Shown here piece after piece: positions 18,184-26,582 of a stretch of 47,489 nt of DNA. The stretch lies in contig JAEWKC010000033.1 of NCBI GenBank assembly GCA_023386235.1, positions 1 to 47,489 of the forward strand, in the 5' to 3' direction. Source of the DNA: Bacteroidota bacterium. Lineage in GTDB: Bacteria > Bacteroidota > Bacteroidia > Chitinophagales > Chitinophagaceae. The notes below the pieces were generated by a model, which saw only the letters and a list, made by a program, of their open reading frames with translations, did no database searches and was not told the origin of the DNA. A program made the translations under genes and the position numbers. How positions within the stretch are numbered: the first letter of the stretch is position 1; each line of letters starts with the position of its first letter.

Positions 18184-18918
18184 TTATAAAACGGTTTGTA
18201 GTATAGGTAAACTCTTTAATTTAGTAAAATTATCAATGTGCAAAGTAAAGTAAATTTCGTAAGAGTTCAAAAGCTGCTGCCGCGTTTTTCTGCTCATTTC
18301 CGGAAACCCGCTAAAGGTCATTTCCGGATGTTTATTGATATAGGATGTAAGTTCTGCATATTTTTCTTCCAGATAATAATTATGATCGGGCTTAGCATTT
18401 ATAAATTTTCCTTCCTGCAGATCTAATGTACTTTTTATTGAATTGTATTCTCCATCTATTTGAAATCCAATCATTTCAGCTAATTTTAATCCAAAGAAAA
18501 GAGGTGTGTTAGCTAGTTGATGATTAGCCGTTTTGTCGGTTTCTATTAAAAAATTTTCCAAGAAGTAATAAAGCTCAATATTTTCTTCTGTATCGTTTAT
18601 GGCATGTTCAAAAAGTTCTACATAATAAGTTGCTACTGCGTTTTTTATAATATTGAAATAAATATTCTCGAAACGGTAATGCCATTTATATTCTTTTATA
18701 AATTGTAGTTGTTTCAGGTCGTTTTTGTACACTTCCATTGCTAAGATAGAACCGGGTTGAAAATAAGCTATTTTATTCTGCGAAGTTTTGGTGTTTTTTC
18801 TGATGCCTTTTACTATATATTTTTGCAAGCCGAACAATTCTGTATACATCCATACTATAATGCTTGAGTCGCCATAAAAAATGGTTTTTAGTACGATACC
18901 TTTGGTCTTATGAGTCAT
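18184..18918 (-). CDS. recO: DNA repair protein RecO
   Basis: RecO loads RecA onto SSB-coated DNA in the RecFOR pathway. The 244-residue protein has the N-terminal OB-fold start TKGIVLKTIFYGDSSIIVWMYTE, then a helical domain. The zinc-finger cysteines found in many RecO proteins are absent, as in a number of family members. Length is normal. It sits 27 bp behind the outer-membrane protein gene and 5 bp ahead of the DUF3078 gene, so the three are probably co-transcribed. Confidence 0.92.
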   Translation of the reverse strand: MTHKTKGIVLKTIFYGDSSIIVWMYTELFGLQKYIVKGIRKNTKTSQNKIAYFQPGSILAMEVYKNDLKQLQFIKEYKWHYRFENIYFNIIKNAVATYYVELFEHAINDTEENIELYYFLENFLIETDKTANHQLANTPLFFGLKLAEMIGFQIDGEYNSIKSTLDLQEGKFINAKPDHNYYLEEKYAELTSYINKHPEMTFSGFPEMSRKTRQQLLNSYEIYFTLHIDNFTKLKSLPILQTVL

Positions 18919-18945
18919 TTAATGTTAGGTATATTTTATAAATAA

Positions 18946-20931
18946 TTAATAAACATTACTATATATATCTGAATTGTACTCTATGAACTTTGGAGGAGTT
19001 ACATAATTGGCATTGTATCTGAATTTAAGATTTGTTCTGATCATAATAGAAAACTGGTTATGCCCGGCAATTTTTTTAGGAAAATAATTGAAGCGCAATT
19101 CAATTGTTCCGAATTGTAGGTTTTCATTTCTTGTTCGCACGCCTCCACCAATACTGTAGTATACGTTATCGTGCCATATCGTATATTTATTCAGGTCTAA
19201 CAAAGATGCATCGGCTGTAATGAATGGTGCAAATTTAAATCCTAATACTTTCCTGTTTAAGAAGAAGAAGGATTCGCTTCGTACCGATAGTCTTTTTTCT
19301 GCCATGATAGAGTCTTCTCTAAAAGAAGTAAGGCCAAAAAGGTTATTAATGCGCAAAGGCTCTGAAGTGAAACTATTAATTTGCTGCGCATAAGATGCAA
19401 GAATGCGCTGTCTGAATTTTATTTTATTCATGTTTATCAGTCGGCTGTACATTGATAGTCCACCTATAAGATTAATATCTTCAAAGCCCACATTTTTTGC
19501 AAAATACGTACCTCCTCTAAAAAAGTATTGTAAAATATCAGACTTTTTATTAACAAAATAACGGTTCAAGTCTACACCCAGATAAGGTCTCTCAATATCC
19601 ATTGAACGCCTGTAGCCCGCTGTTACGCTTACGTTTATACCTGCCGGCATATCTTCTGTGGTACCAAAGCCAAGTATATAATTTGTTTTGTAGAAAAACT
19701 GCTTGAAGTAAGTATATTGAAAAAGAACTGCGGAGCGGTCGCTAAGACTATCGCTGAACCTGTACAAAAACTCTGTCGGGTATTCTGTAAAATGATGATT
19801 AAAATAGCGCAGCATGATTACGTTTCTATCCGGCGTTTTATTGTCTAAAATGTATTTTTTTGCTTTTATGTTGTACCCTACGGTGGCGTCTATATAGTTT
19901 TGATCGTAAGCAATAAATTGATACCTGTTTTGCGTGGTATCGTTGTATATAGATGAAAAATTATTGAAAGTTTTCTGCTTTCCTATAGTTAACGCGCCAA
20001 TAAAACTTGTGTATTGAGATACCAGGGGCTTTTGTACGGAAAGCCTTATATCCAAAGTATTCTTGCGCCTGTCGTACAAGTTGTTGGTAATATTTCCTAT
20101 TCTAAAATCGGCATTCACCAAGCTTCCGAATAAATTCGGAATAAAATAATCTACATTAAAACCTACTTTGGGGTTTCTTTCCGTATCCCTTAAACCAGTA
20201 ATTTTCAGAGACTGACCGCTACCGAAAAGATTATTCTCGCTTACCATAGCATGTTGTATGCGGCCGGTAACTTCGCGCACTTCAGCCGAAATGCTGAACA
20301 GGTCTTTAGTGATTACATATACATCTACCACATTGGTATTTATGCTGTCTGCTTTTATCACAATGCGGGCATCGCGTATAAAAGGCAGCGTTCTAAGATA
20401 TCTTTCATTGTCTGCAATTACAAAAGGATTCAGCGGCTCGCCTTTATTGATAAACAGGTTGTCTCTGATAAGATATTCCCTGGTGGTAGTATGCAATGCG
20501 GAAAGGATCTTTGTGCCAAAATAATCAATCCGTCTGGAGGTGTCACTAAAGTCTATATTAAAATCAAGTCGTCTCACAAAGATGTTTTGAATAACTTTTC
20601 CTTCGTGCTGTCGGTAATAATTAGAAATTCTTTCATTCAGAATATCTCTTTCGTTAATGTATTCAAGCGTTTTGTCTGTGTTAAGCATCCTGATCGCTTC
20701 ATTCACTTTAGCTCTTACATAAGAGTATTGAAGATCATTTAAAAAGCTGCTGTCAATCGGGTAAAGCTGAATGTAGGGTGTGTAAAAGGGTAAATGTTTT
20801 GGCGGAGAAATATCTTTATTTTCGCGGGTATATACATTGCCCGTTGTATCATACAATAGTTGGGCAACTGCCATGTTGCACAAGAGCAAAGTGGAAAGCA
20901 CAATTATTCCATATCTGTAAATACCATTCAA
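18946..20931 (-). CDS. POTRA-containing outer-membrane beta-barrel (BamA/TamA-like)
   Basis: A 661-residue protein with a signal peptide (residues 1-23, ending AVAQ). A POTRA-like segment covers about residues 110-210: IQNIFVRRLDFNIDF, then FVIADNERYLRTLPFIRDARI, then VDVYVITKDLFSISAEV. A long C-terminal barrel with repeated beta strands follows. This is the plan of the Omp85/surface-antigen superfamily, though only about one POTRA is clear, so it is not BamA itself. It could move lipid or protein across the outer membrane. It is the first gene of the run with recO and DUF3078. Confidence 0.72.
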   Translation of the reverse strand: MNGIYRYGIIVLSTLLLCNMAVAQLLYDTTGNVYTRENKDISPPKHLPFYTPYIQLYPIDSSFLNDLQYSYVRAKVNEAIRMLNTDKTLEYINERDILNERISNYYRQHEGKVIQNIFVRRLDFNIDFSDTSRRIDYFGTKILSALHTTTREYLIRDNLFINKGEPLNPFVIADNERYLRTLPFIRDARIVIKADSINTNVVDVYVITKDLFSISAEVREVTGRIQHAMVSENNLFGSGQSLKITGLRDTERNPKVGFNVDYFIPNLFGSLVNADFRIGNITNNLYDRRKNTLDIRLSVQKPLVSQYTSFIGALTIGKQKTFNNFSSIYNDTTQNRYQFIAYDQNYIDATVGYNIKAKKYILDNKTPDRNVIMLRYFNHHFTEYPTEFLYRFSDSLSDRSAVLFQYTYFKQFFYKTNYILGFGTTEDMPAGINVSVTAGYRRSMDIERPYLGVDLNRYFVNKKSDILQYFFRGGTYFAKNVGFEDINLIGGLSMYSRLINMNKIKFRQRILASYAQQINSFTSEPLRINNLFGLTSFREDSIMAEKRLSVRSESFFFLNRKVLGFKFAPFITADASLLDLNKYTIWHDNVYYSIGGGVRTRNENLQFGTIELRFNYFPKKIAGHNQFSIMIRTNLKFRYNANYVTPPKFIEYNSDIYSNVY

Positions 20932-21001
20932 TTTATAGAGTTAACGAAGTATTCTTATTCTTTATTTCATAAAATTAAGTACAGTTAACAAAAATAAAAT
21001 T

Positions 21002-21030
21002 TTGCCTTTATATAATAATCTTTAAATTTG
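21002..21030 (+). promoter_or_regulatory. Predicted promoter of the his leader and operon
   Basis: TTG (21002-21004) and TAAATTTG (21023-21030) are separated by 18 bases, matching the Bacteroidota consensus and the spacing seen at the tRNA-Met and repressor promoters here. The predicted transcript start is only about 4-8 bases after 21030, at or next to the leader GTG (21035). The leader may therefore be translated from a leaderless or nearly leaderless RNA, unless another promoter lies upstream. Confidence 0.6.
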
Positions 21031-21034
21031 CTTT

Positions 21035-21085
21035 GTGAATAAAAAACATCATACACATTTACATCATTACTTATCTGCCGGGTAA
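21035..21085 (+). CDS. hisL: Histidine operon leader peptide, 16 residues
   Basis: GTG starts a 16-codon frame ending in TAA and encoding MNKKHHTHLHHYLSAG, with five His codons in an eight-codon span (21047-21067) followed by Tyr and Leu. The upstream frame is closed by TAA at 21023-21025, so GTG is the only usual start. It lies directly before an attenuator and hisG. Its role is to report histidyl-tRNA supply through ribosome stalling. Confidence 0.85.
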   Translation: MNKKHHTHLHHYLSAG

Positions 21086-21153
21086 GCTGAAATGTTTATG
21101 TGTTGACGATAAAACATTTTGAAGGTTTACCTGTTTAGCGGTAAACCTTTTTT
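21079..21153 (+). promoter_or_regulatory. his attenuator: antiterminator and terminator
   Basis: The terminator stem is 10 bp perfect (21122-21131 with 21140-21149), with an 8-base loop and a T-tract to 21153. A competing 10-pair helix can form between 21079-21088, over the leader stop codon, and 21124-21133, using three G-U pairs. An 8-bp hairpin (21090-21097 with 21112-21119) lies inside that loop and brings the partners together. A ribosome stalled on the His codons leaves 21081-21088 free and favours antitermination. A ribosome at the stop codon covers it and lets the terminator form. Confidence 0.82.
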
Positions 21154-21229
21154 ATTTACATCTGACTTTCGGGGTTAGATGACGTAACAAAGATGAAACT
21201 TAATAAACGTAAACAAAAATAAAATAATC

Positions 21230-22084
21230 ATGCTGAAGTTAGCTATACAAAAATCGGGAAGACTGCACGAAGATTCAATGAAACTGATAAGAGAGTGCGG
21301 TATAGATATAAATAACAATATTAAAGACCAACTTAAAGCTTATGCGTCTAATTTTCCCATCGAATTATTTTTTTTAAGAGATGACGATATTCCGCAATAT
21401 GTGGAAGATGGTGTAGCGGATATTGGTTTCGTGGGCGAAAACGTAATCTACGAAAGTGGAAAAGATGTAGATGTGGTAGAAGAGCTGGGTTTTGGCAAAT
21501 GCCGCCTTTCACTGGCGCTTCCAAAAGGTATGGAATATACGGGTCCGGGTTTTCTTGAAGGTAAGAAAATAGCCACCAGCTATCCTAATTTAGTCAATGA
21601 TTTTTTAGTAAAAAACAAAATCACTGCCGAAATACACGAAATTAGCGGCAGTGTGGAAATTGCGCCCGGCATTGGTTTGGCTGATGTGATATGCGACCTG
21701 GTAAGTTCCGGTTCTACATTGTTTATGAACGGGCTAAAGGAAGCGGAAATTATTCTGCATTCACAATCCGCTTTAATAAAAACACACAATCTTTCTTCAG
21801 AGAAGCAGGCAATTCTTGATAAGTTGATTTTCAGAATTCAAACTGTGAGAAAAGCGAAAAATAAAAAATACGTTTTAATGAATGTGCCTGATAATTGTAT
21901 AGAAAAGATTATACAGATTTTGCCGGGTATGAAAAGTCCCACCATACTACCGCTGGCAGAAAACGGCTGGAGCAGCATTCACACTGTATTAAGTGAAAAT
22001 GAGTTTTGGGACAATATTGAAAAAATAAAAAGTGCAGGCGCAGAAGATATTCTTGTGTTGCCCATTGAAAAAATGGTTATATAA
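21230..22084 (+). CDS. hisG: ATP phosphoribosyltransferase, long form
   Basis: First enzyme of histidine synthesis, joining ATP and PRPP. The 284-residue protein starts LKLAIQKSGRLHEDSMKLI, has the PRPP-binding region EIAPGIGLADVICDLVSSGSTL (about residues 142-163), and a C-terminal domain of about 75 residues as in long-form HisG. That domain normally binds histidine for feedback inhibition, so no HisZ partner is needed. It follows the attenuator by 76 bp, and hisD starts at the base after its stop. It is thus likely controlled both by attenuation and by histidine. Confidence 0.96.
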   Translation: MLKLAIQKSGRLHEDSMKLIRECGIDINNNIKDQLKAYASNFPIELFFLRDDDIPQYVEDGVADIGFVGENVIYESGKDVDVVEELGFGKCRLSLALPKGMEYTGPGFLEGKKIATSYPNLVNDFLVKNKITAEIHEISGSVEIAPGIGLADVICDLVSSGSTLFMNGLKEAEIILHSQSALIKTHNLSSEKQAILDKLIFRIQTVRKAKNKKYVLMNVPDNCIEKIIQILPGMKSPTILPLAENGWSSIHTVLSENEFWDNIEKIKSAGAEDILVLPIEKMVI

Positions 22085-23374
22085 ATGTATACACACATGA
22101 AGAAATATTTTGAACCACCGCGGGAAAACTGGGAAAGCATTGCACAGCGTACGGTAATAGATACAACCACACTCGTTGCAAAGGTAAAAAACGTATTGGA
22201 TGATGTAAAAATAAAAGGCGATGAAGCTGTAATCCAATATACAAAACAGTTTGACGCCGTAGATATAAAAGATTTCGTTGTTACAAAAGAAGCGTTGAAT
22301 GCTGCCGATCTCTCTGTTTCACCAGAATTAAAGCAGGCTATTGAATCGGCGTATAATAATATTCATGCTTTTCATCAATCGCAAAAAGATAAGGTAGAAA
22401 TTATTGACACCATGCCGGGCATTGCATGCTGGAGAAAGTCGGTAGGTATTGAAAAAGTGGGATTGTATATACCGGGCGGCTCAGCACCTTTGTTTTCAAC
22501 AGTTTTGATGCTGGCTATTCCTGCGCAAATAGCGGGCTGCAAAGAAGTAGTGCTTTGTACGCCTCCTGCAAAAGACGGTTCTGTGCATCCGGCAATACTT
22601 TATTGTGCAAAACTATGTGGTGTGCATAAAGTTTTTAAAATTGGTGGGGTGCAGGCCATAGCCGCGATGGCTTATGGTACAGAAAGCGTTCCGGGCGTGT
22701 ATAAAATTTTTGGACCCGGCAATCAGTTTGTAACTTGTGCCAAGCAATTGGTGCAATTAGAAGGCATACCTATTGATATGCCCGCAGGACCCAGTGAAGT
22801 ATGCGTATTAGCCGACGATAGCGCCAATGCGGCTTTCATCGCGTCTGATTTACTTTCGCAAGCCGAGCATGGTGCAGACAGCCAGTCTGTTTTAGTAAGC
22901 ATGTCAAAAAAAATAATAGAGCAGGTAGAGCAGGAAATAAATACACAATTAAACGATTTGTCCAGAAAGACCATAGCCGGAAAAGCTTTACAAAACAGTA
23001 GGATAATTTATTTTGAGAATAAAAATACAGCTGTTGATTTTGTAAATGAATATGCAGCGGAGCACCTGATTATTTCTTGTGAAACTGCCGATGAGCTGGG
23101 GGAAATGATTACAAATGCAGGTTCGGTATTTTTAGGAAATTATTCTCCCGAAAGCGCGGGCGATTATGCAAGCGGTACCAATCATACACTTCCTACAAAT
23201 GGATTTGCAAAAGCATATAGCGGTGTAAGCGTAGATAGTTTTGTAAAGAAGATCACATTCCAAAAATTATCTAAAAAAGGACTGTCTGCCATTGCCGATA
23301 CAGTAATCACTATGGCTCACGCCGAAGGATTGGATGCACATGCGAATGCTGTAAAATACAGGATTGACGAATAA
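22085..23374 (+). CDS. hisD: Histidinol dehydrogenase
   Basis: Catalyses the last two oxidations from histidinol to histidine with NAD. The 429-residue protein has GLYIPGGSAPLFSTVLMLAIPAQ (residues 126-148), the zinc-site stretch SQAEHGADSQ, and the C-terminal VDSFVKKITFQKLS. ATG 22085 follows the hisG stop directly, and a second ATG five codons in (22097) is an alternative. Tight packing argues for translational coupling to hisG. Confidence 0.96.
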   Translation: MYTHMKKYFEPPRENWESIAQRTVIDTTTLVAKVKNVLDDVKIKGDEAVIQYTKQFDAVDIKDFVVTKEALNAADLSVSPELKQAIESAYNNIHAFHQSQKDKVEIIDTMPGIACWRKSVGIEKVGLYIPGGSAPLFSTVLMLAIPAQIAGCKEVVLCTPPAKDGSVHPAILYCAKLCGVHKVFKIGGVQAIAAMAYGTESVPGVYKIFGPGNQFVTCAKQLVQLEGIPIDMPAGPSEVCVLADDSANAAFIASDLLSQAEHGADSQSVLVSMSKKIIEQVEQEINTQLNDLSRKTIAGKALQNSRIIYFENKNTAVDFVNEYAAEHLIISCETADELGEMITNAGSVFLGNYSPESAGDYASGTNHTLPTNGFAKAYSGVSVDSFVKKITFQKLSKKGLSAIADTVITMAHAEGLDAHANAVKYRIDE

Positions 23375-23416
23375 AGTAATTTTACATAAAAAAATTATCT
23401 GACAATTATAACTTAC

Positions 23417-24475
23417 ATGTTTAGTTTAGAAAATATAATCAGAAAAAATATAAAGAATTTAAAACCTTATTCTTCTGCCAGAGATGAGTTTTCAGGTGAA
23501 GCGAAAATTTTTTTAGACGCCAACGAAAATAGTCTTGGCTCGCCATTGCTGAAGTGGTACAACCGCTATCCCGATCCGCATCAAAAACAACTAAAGCAGG
23601 TACTCGGTGAAATAAAAAATATTGATGCCGCGCAAATATTCCTTGGCAATGGCAGCGATGAATGCATTGATCTTCTGTACAGATGTTTTTGCAATCCCGG
23701 AGAAGATAATATAATTGTATGCCCGCCAACGTATGGAATGTACGAAGTATCCGCTAATATAAATGACGTGGAAATACGCTATGCGCCTTTATTAGAAGAT
23801 TATCAACTCAACCTGGCACACATAGAAACGTTGATAAATGAGCATACAAAAATAATATGGTTATGCTCGCCCAATAATCCTACAGGTAATTCTCTCGATC
23901 GAGATGATGTAGAAATGGTGCTTAATAACTTTTCGGGATTGGTAGTGATTGATGAAGCTTATATCAATTTTTCCCGACAAAAATCTTTTTTACAGGAATT
24001 ACAGGAGTATCCTAATTTAATAGTTCTGCAAACTTTTAGCAAAGCATGGGGACTGGCGGGCTTGCGCTTAGGAATGGCCTTTGCTTCTAAAGAAATTATA
24101 GAAATATTAGACAGAGTAAAACCTCCGTACAACGTTAATCAGGCTACACAGGAACTGGCGTTAAAAGCGTTGGAAGAACTGGGTCAGGTAAATGAAATGA
24201 TCAAAGAAATTGTTGATATGCGCAACGCGCTTGCGACTGTGTTTGTGCAAATTCCCGGTGTGGAAAAAGTATATCCTTCCGATGCCAATTTTTTATTGGT
24301 AAAAATACAAGATGCAAACAAGATATATAACTTTTTACTTACTAAAGGAATAGTTGTGAGAGATAGAAGTAAAGTAGAACTATGCGAAGATTGCTTACGG
24401 ATAACCATTGGTACGGAAAAAGAAAATACAGTACTGGTAGATGCTTTAGCCGAATGGGTAGAAGTAAATTATTGA
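23417..24475 (+). CDS. hisC: Histidinol-phosphate aminotransferase
   Basis: A PLP aminotransferase converting imidazole-acetol phosphate to histidinol phosphate. The 352-residue protein has SARDEFSG and LDANENSLGSP at the N-terminus, LGNGSDECIDLL, SPNNPTGN, and the PLP-lysine motif TFSKAWGLAGLRLG. It lies 42 bp behind hisD. The genes that usually follow (hisB, hisH, hisA, hisF, hisI) are not next; an unrelated small gene comes after a 107-bp gap, so the his pathway is split in this genome. Confidence 0.96.
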   Translation: MFSLENIIRKNIKNLKPYSSARDEFSGEAKIFLDANENSLGSPLLKWYNRYPDPHQKQLKQVLGEIKNIDAAQIFLGNGSDECIDLLYRCFCNPGEDNIIVCPPTYGMYEVSANINDVEIRYAPLLEDYQLNLAHIETLINEHTKIIWLCSPNNPTGNSLDRDDVEMVLNNFSGLVVIDEAYINFSRQKSFLQELQEYPNLIVLQTFSKAWGLAGLRLGMAFASKEIIEILDRVKPPYNVNQATQELALKALEELGQVNEMIKEIVDMRNALATVFVQIPGVEKVYPSDANFLLVKIQDANKIYNFLLTKGIVVRDRSKVELCEDCLRITIGTEKENTVLVDALAEWVEVNY

Positions 24476-24582
24476 TTTTGTATAATAACAGATATTAGCA
24501 CAACAATAACTTTTTTTTATTAACAATGGCAAGTATTTTGAAACATCATCAATAAAATAATTTACATAAAAACTGATATACC

Positions 24583-24984
24583 ATGGAACAAAAAAGAACA
24601 CAATTAATTAGTGACGACCTGAGAGCAAATGCCAATGCTACTACTCAAGGTAATAGCGTTAGAGACCCTAATCATATAAGATTGACATCCTATAATGTTG
24701 ATGAGAAGTTTATTACAGCCAAGTTTGCCAATGTAGATGACTTGAGAAAGGCATACGACATAATTGTAAATCATGGTTATCCTAATGACGAAATAGTACT
24801 GGCAATTGTAGGAAGAACGGAAGATGAATTTTTTAAATCTGTAGATGCGCTAGGAAGAGCTTTTGAAGAAGAAAACGCCGAGCATAAATATGTATCAATG
24901 GGATTGGAATCTACCAGCAGTGAGATGACTCATTACATAAGCGGCGTATGGGATTCTAACAATGCAGTAATCATAAACAATTAA
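24583..24984 (+). CDS. Small protein with YflT/general-stress-like segment
   Basis: A 133-residue acidic, soluble protein. Residues about 37-62 (KFITAKFANVDDLRKAYDII, then NHGYPNDEIVLAIVG) resemble the first strand-helix-strand of the YflT/GspM general stress family, which are often followed by a glycine-rich hydrophobic region. That region is missing here. The N-terminal 35 residues look disordered. It has its own terminator and probably its own promoter, so it is likely separate from the his operon. Function unknown. Confidence 0.5.
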   Translation: MEQKRTQLISDDLRANANATTQGNSVRDPNHIRLTSYNVDEKFITAKFANVDDLRKAYDIIVNHGYPNDEIVLAIVGRTEDEFFKSVDALGRAFEEENAEHKYVSMGLESTSSEMTHYISGVWDSNNAVIINN

Positions 24985-25025
24985 TTTTGTAATTAAAATA
25001 TAACATAGCTTTTATTTTAAAATTT

Positions 25026-25052
25026 AACCGGATTTGTATATCCGGTTTTTTT
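25026..25052 (+). terminator. Rho-independent terminator
   Basis: AACCGGAT (25026-25033) pairs with ATCCGGTT (25040-25047) over a 6-base loop and runs into a T-tract to 25052. It lies about 40 bp after the small stress-like gene and before radA. Confidence 0.85.
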
Positions 25053-25122
25053 ATTTTTTCTATAACTTAATCTACTTTTCATCAATTTGAAGTATATTTA
25101 ACTTTAGATAAAAATGAGTTGA

Positions 25123-26502
25123 ATGGCTAAAATAAAAACAGCTTTTTTTTGCAGTAGTTGCGGTTACGAAAGTGCTAAATGGCTCGGCAAATGTCCTTCT
25201 TGTAACTCCTGGAACACTTTTGTGGAAGAAGTAATAGAAAGAAATGATAAGTCCTCCGCTGCTGAGTGGAAGAATTATAAAGAAGGCGACGAAAAAAAAT
25301 CATTTAAAGCAGTTGCATTAAGCGACGTTGTTTTTAAAGAAGAAGAGCGTATAAAAACGAAAGATGAAGAGCTCAACAGAGTGCTCGGCGGCGGAATAGT
25401 GCGTGGGAGCATTGTATTGGTTGGTGGCGAACCGGGCATTGGCAAAAGTACGTTGTTCTTGCAAAATTGTTTGCAATTACAAGAGTATAGTACACTGTAT
25501 GTGAGTGGAGAAGAAAGCGCAGAACAAATAAAGATGCGTGCCGACAGGTTAGGTATTAAAAACGATAATTTCTATTTGCTTACAGAAACATCCACGCAGG
25601 TTATTTTTAAAGAAATAAAAAAACTTAAACCCGATATAGTGGTTGTGGATTCTATTCAAACCATACAAAGTGAAGTAATCGAATCTTCTGCGGGAAGCAT
25701 ATCTCAGATAAGAGAAACAGCCGGCGAATTACAGCGTTTTGCCAAAGAAACCGGCACGCCTGTATTTTTGATAGGTCATATCACCAAGGATGGAAATATT
25801 GCCGGACCAAAAATCCTTGAACATATGGTAGATACGGTAATACAGTTTGAAGGCGACAGACATTATGCTTACAGGATTTTACGCACTTTAAAGAATCGTT
25901 TTGGCAGCACTTCAGAATTAGGCATTTATGAAATGACCGGTGAAGGTATGCGTATCGTACGCAATCCTTCGGAATTGCTGATAGCACAAAAAGAACACGA
26001 GCTTAGCGGCAGCGCTATCGCAGCCAGTATGGAAGGCATGAGGCCGCTGCTGATAGAAACACAGGCGCTTGTAACGCAAAGTGTTTATGGCACGCCGCAG
26101 AGAACGGCTACAGGCTTTGATTTGAGACGATTGCAATTGTTATTGGCAGTGCTTGAAAAGCGCGGCGGATTTTTATTTGGCATGAAGGATGTTTTTGTAA
26201 ATATAGCAGGCGGGTTAAAGGTGGAAGATCCTTCAATTGATTTGTCTATAATCTGCGCACTGCTCTCTTCCTACGAAGATGTGCCGCTGCCGCCACATAT
26301 TTGTTTTGCAGGAGAAATAGGTTTAAGCGGCGAAATAAGAGCTGTGAATAGGATAGAGCAGCGTATTGCAGAGGCAGAAAAGTTGGGCTTTGAAAAAATT
26401 GTAGTATCTAAATTTAATAAAAAAGCGGTGACAAGACAAAATTATAATATTGAAGTAATTGCTTTAGGTAAAGTAGAAGAAGTATACCAATATTTATTTT
26501 AA
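25123..26502 (+). CDS. radA: DNA repair protein RadA (Sms)
   Basis: RadA is a RecA-related helicase that drives branch migration during recombination. The 459-residue protein has the C4 zinc finger CSSCGYESAKWLGKCPSCNS (residues 10-29), Walker A GGEPGIGKST, the RadA-specific KNRFG motif in TLKNRFGSTSELG, and a C-terminal Lon-like domain with VNIAGGLKVEDPSIDLSI. It is complete and of normal length. A TAACTTTA element lies about 25 bp before ATG 25123. Confidence 0.97.
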   Translation: MAKIKTAFFCSSCGYESAKWLGKCPSCNSWNTFVEEVIERNDKSSAAEWKNYKEGDEKKSFKAVALSDVVFKEEERIKTKDEELNRVLGGGIVRGSIVLVGGEPGIGKSTLFLQNCLQLQEYSTLYVSGEESAEQIKMRADRLGIKNDNFYLLTETSTQVIFKEIKKLKPDIVVVDSIQTIQSEVIESSAGSISQIRETAGELQRFAKETGTPVFLIGHITKDGNIAGPKILEHMVDTVIQFEGDRHYAYRILRTLKNRFGSTSELGIYEMTGEGMRIVRNPSELLIAQKEHELSGSAIAASMEGMRPLLIETQALVTQSVYGTPQRTATGFDLRRLQLLLAVLEKRGGFLFGMKDVFVNIAGGLKVEDPSIDLSIICALLSSYEDVPLPPHICFAGEIGLSGEIRAVNRIEQRIAEAEKLGFEKIVVSKFNKKAVTRQNYNIEVIALGKVEEVYQYLF

Positions 26503-26582
26503 AATTATTCTAATGATAAAAATCATTAAAATACATCAAATAAAATTCCTTAACTTAGAGTCTTAAAAAAAATCATAATCTA

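Noticed and set aside
20932..21229. T-box or riboswitch before hisG
   Set aside because: No T-box specifier loop or conserved T-box sequence. The His-rich leader peptide with competing hairpins explains the region.
26512..26527. AATGAT-AAAA-ATCATT hairpin after radA as terminator
   Set aside because: Short AT-only stem without a T-tract; too weak to call.
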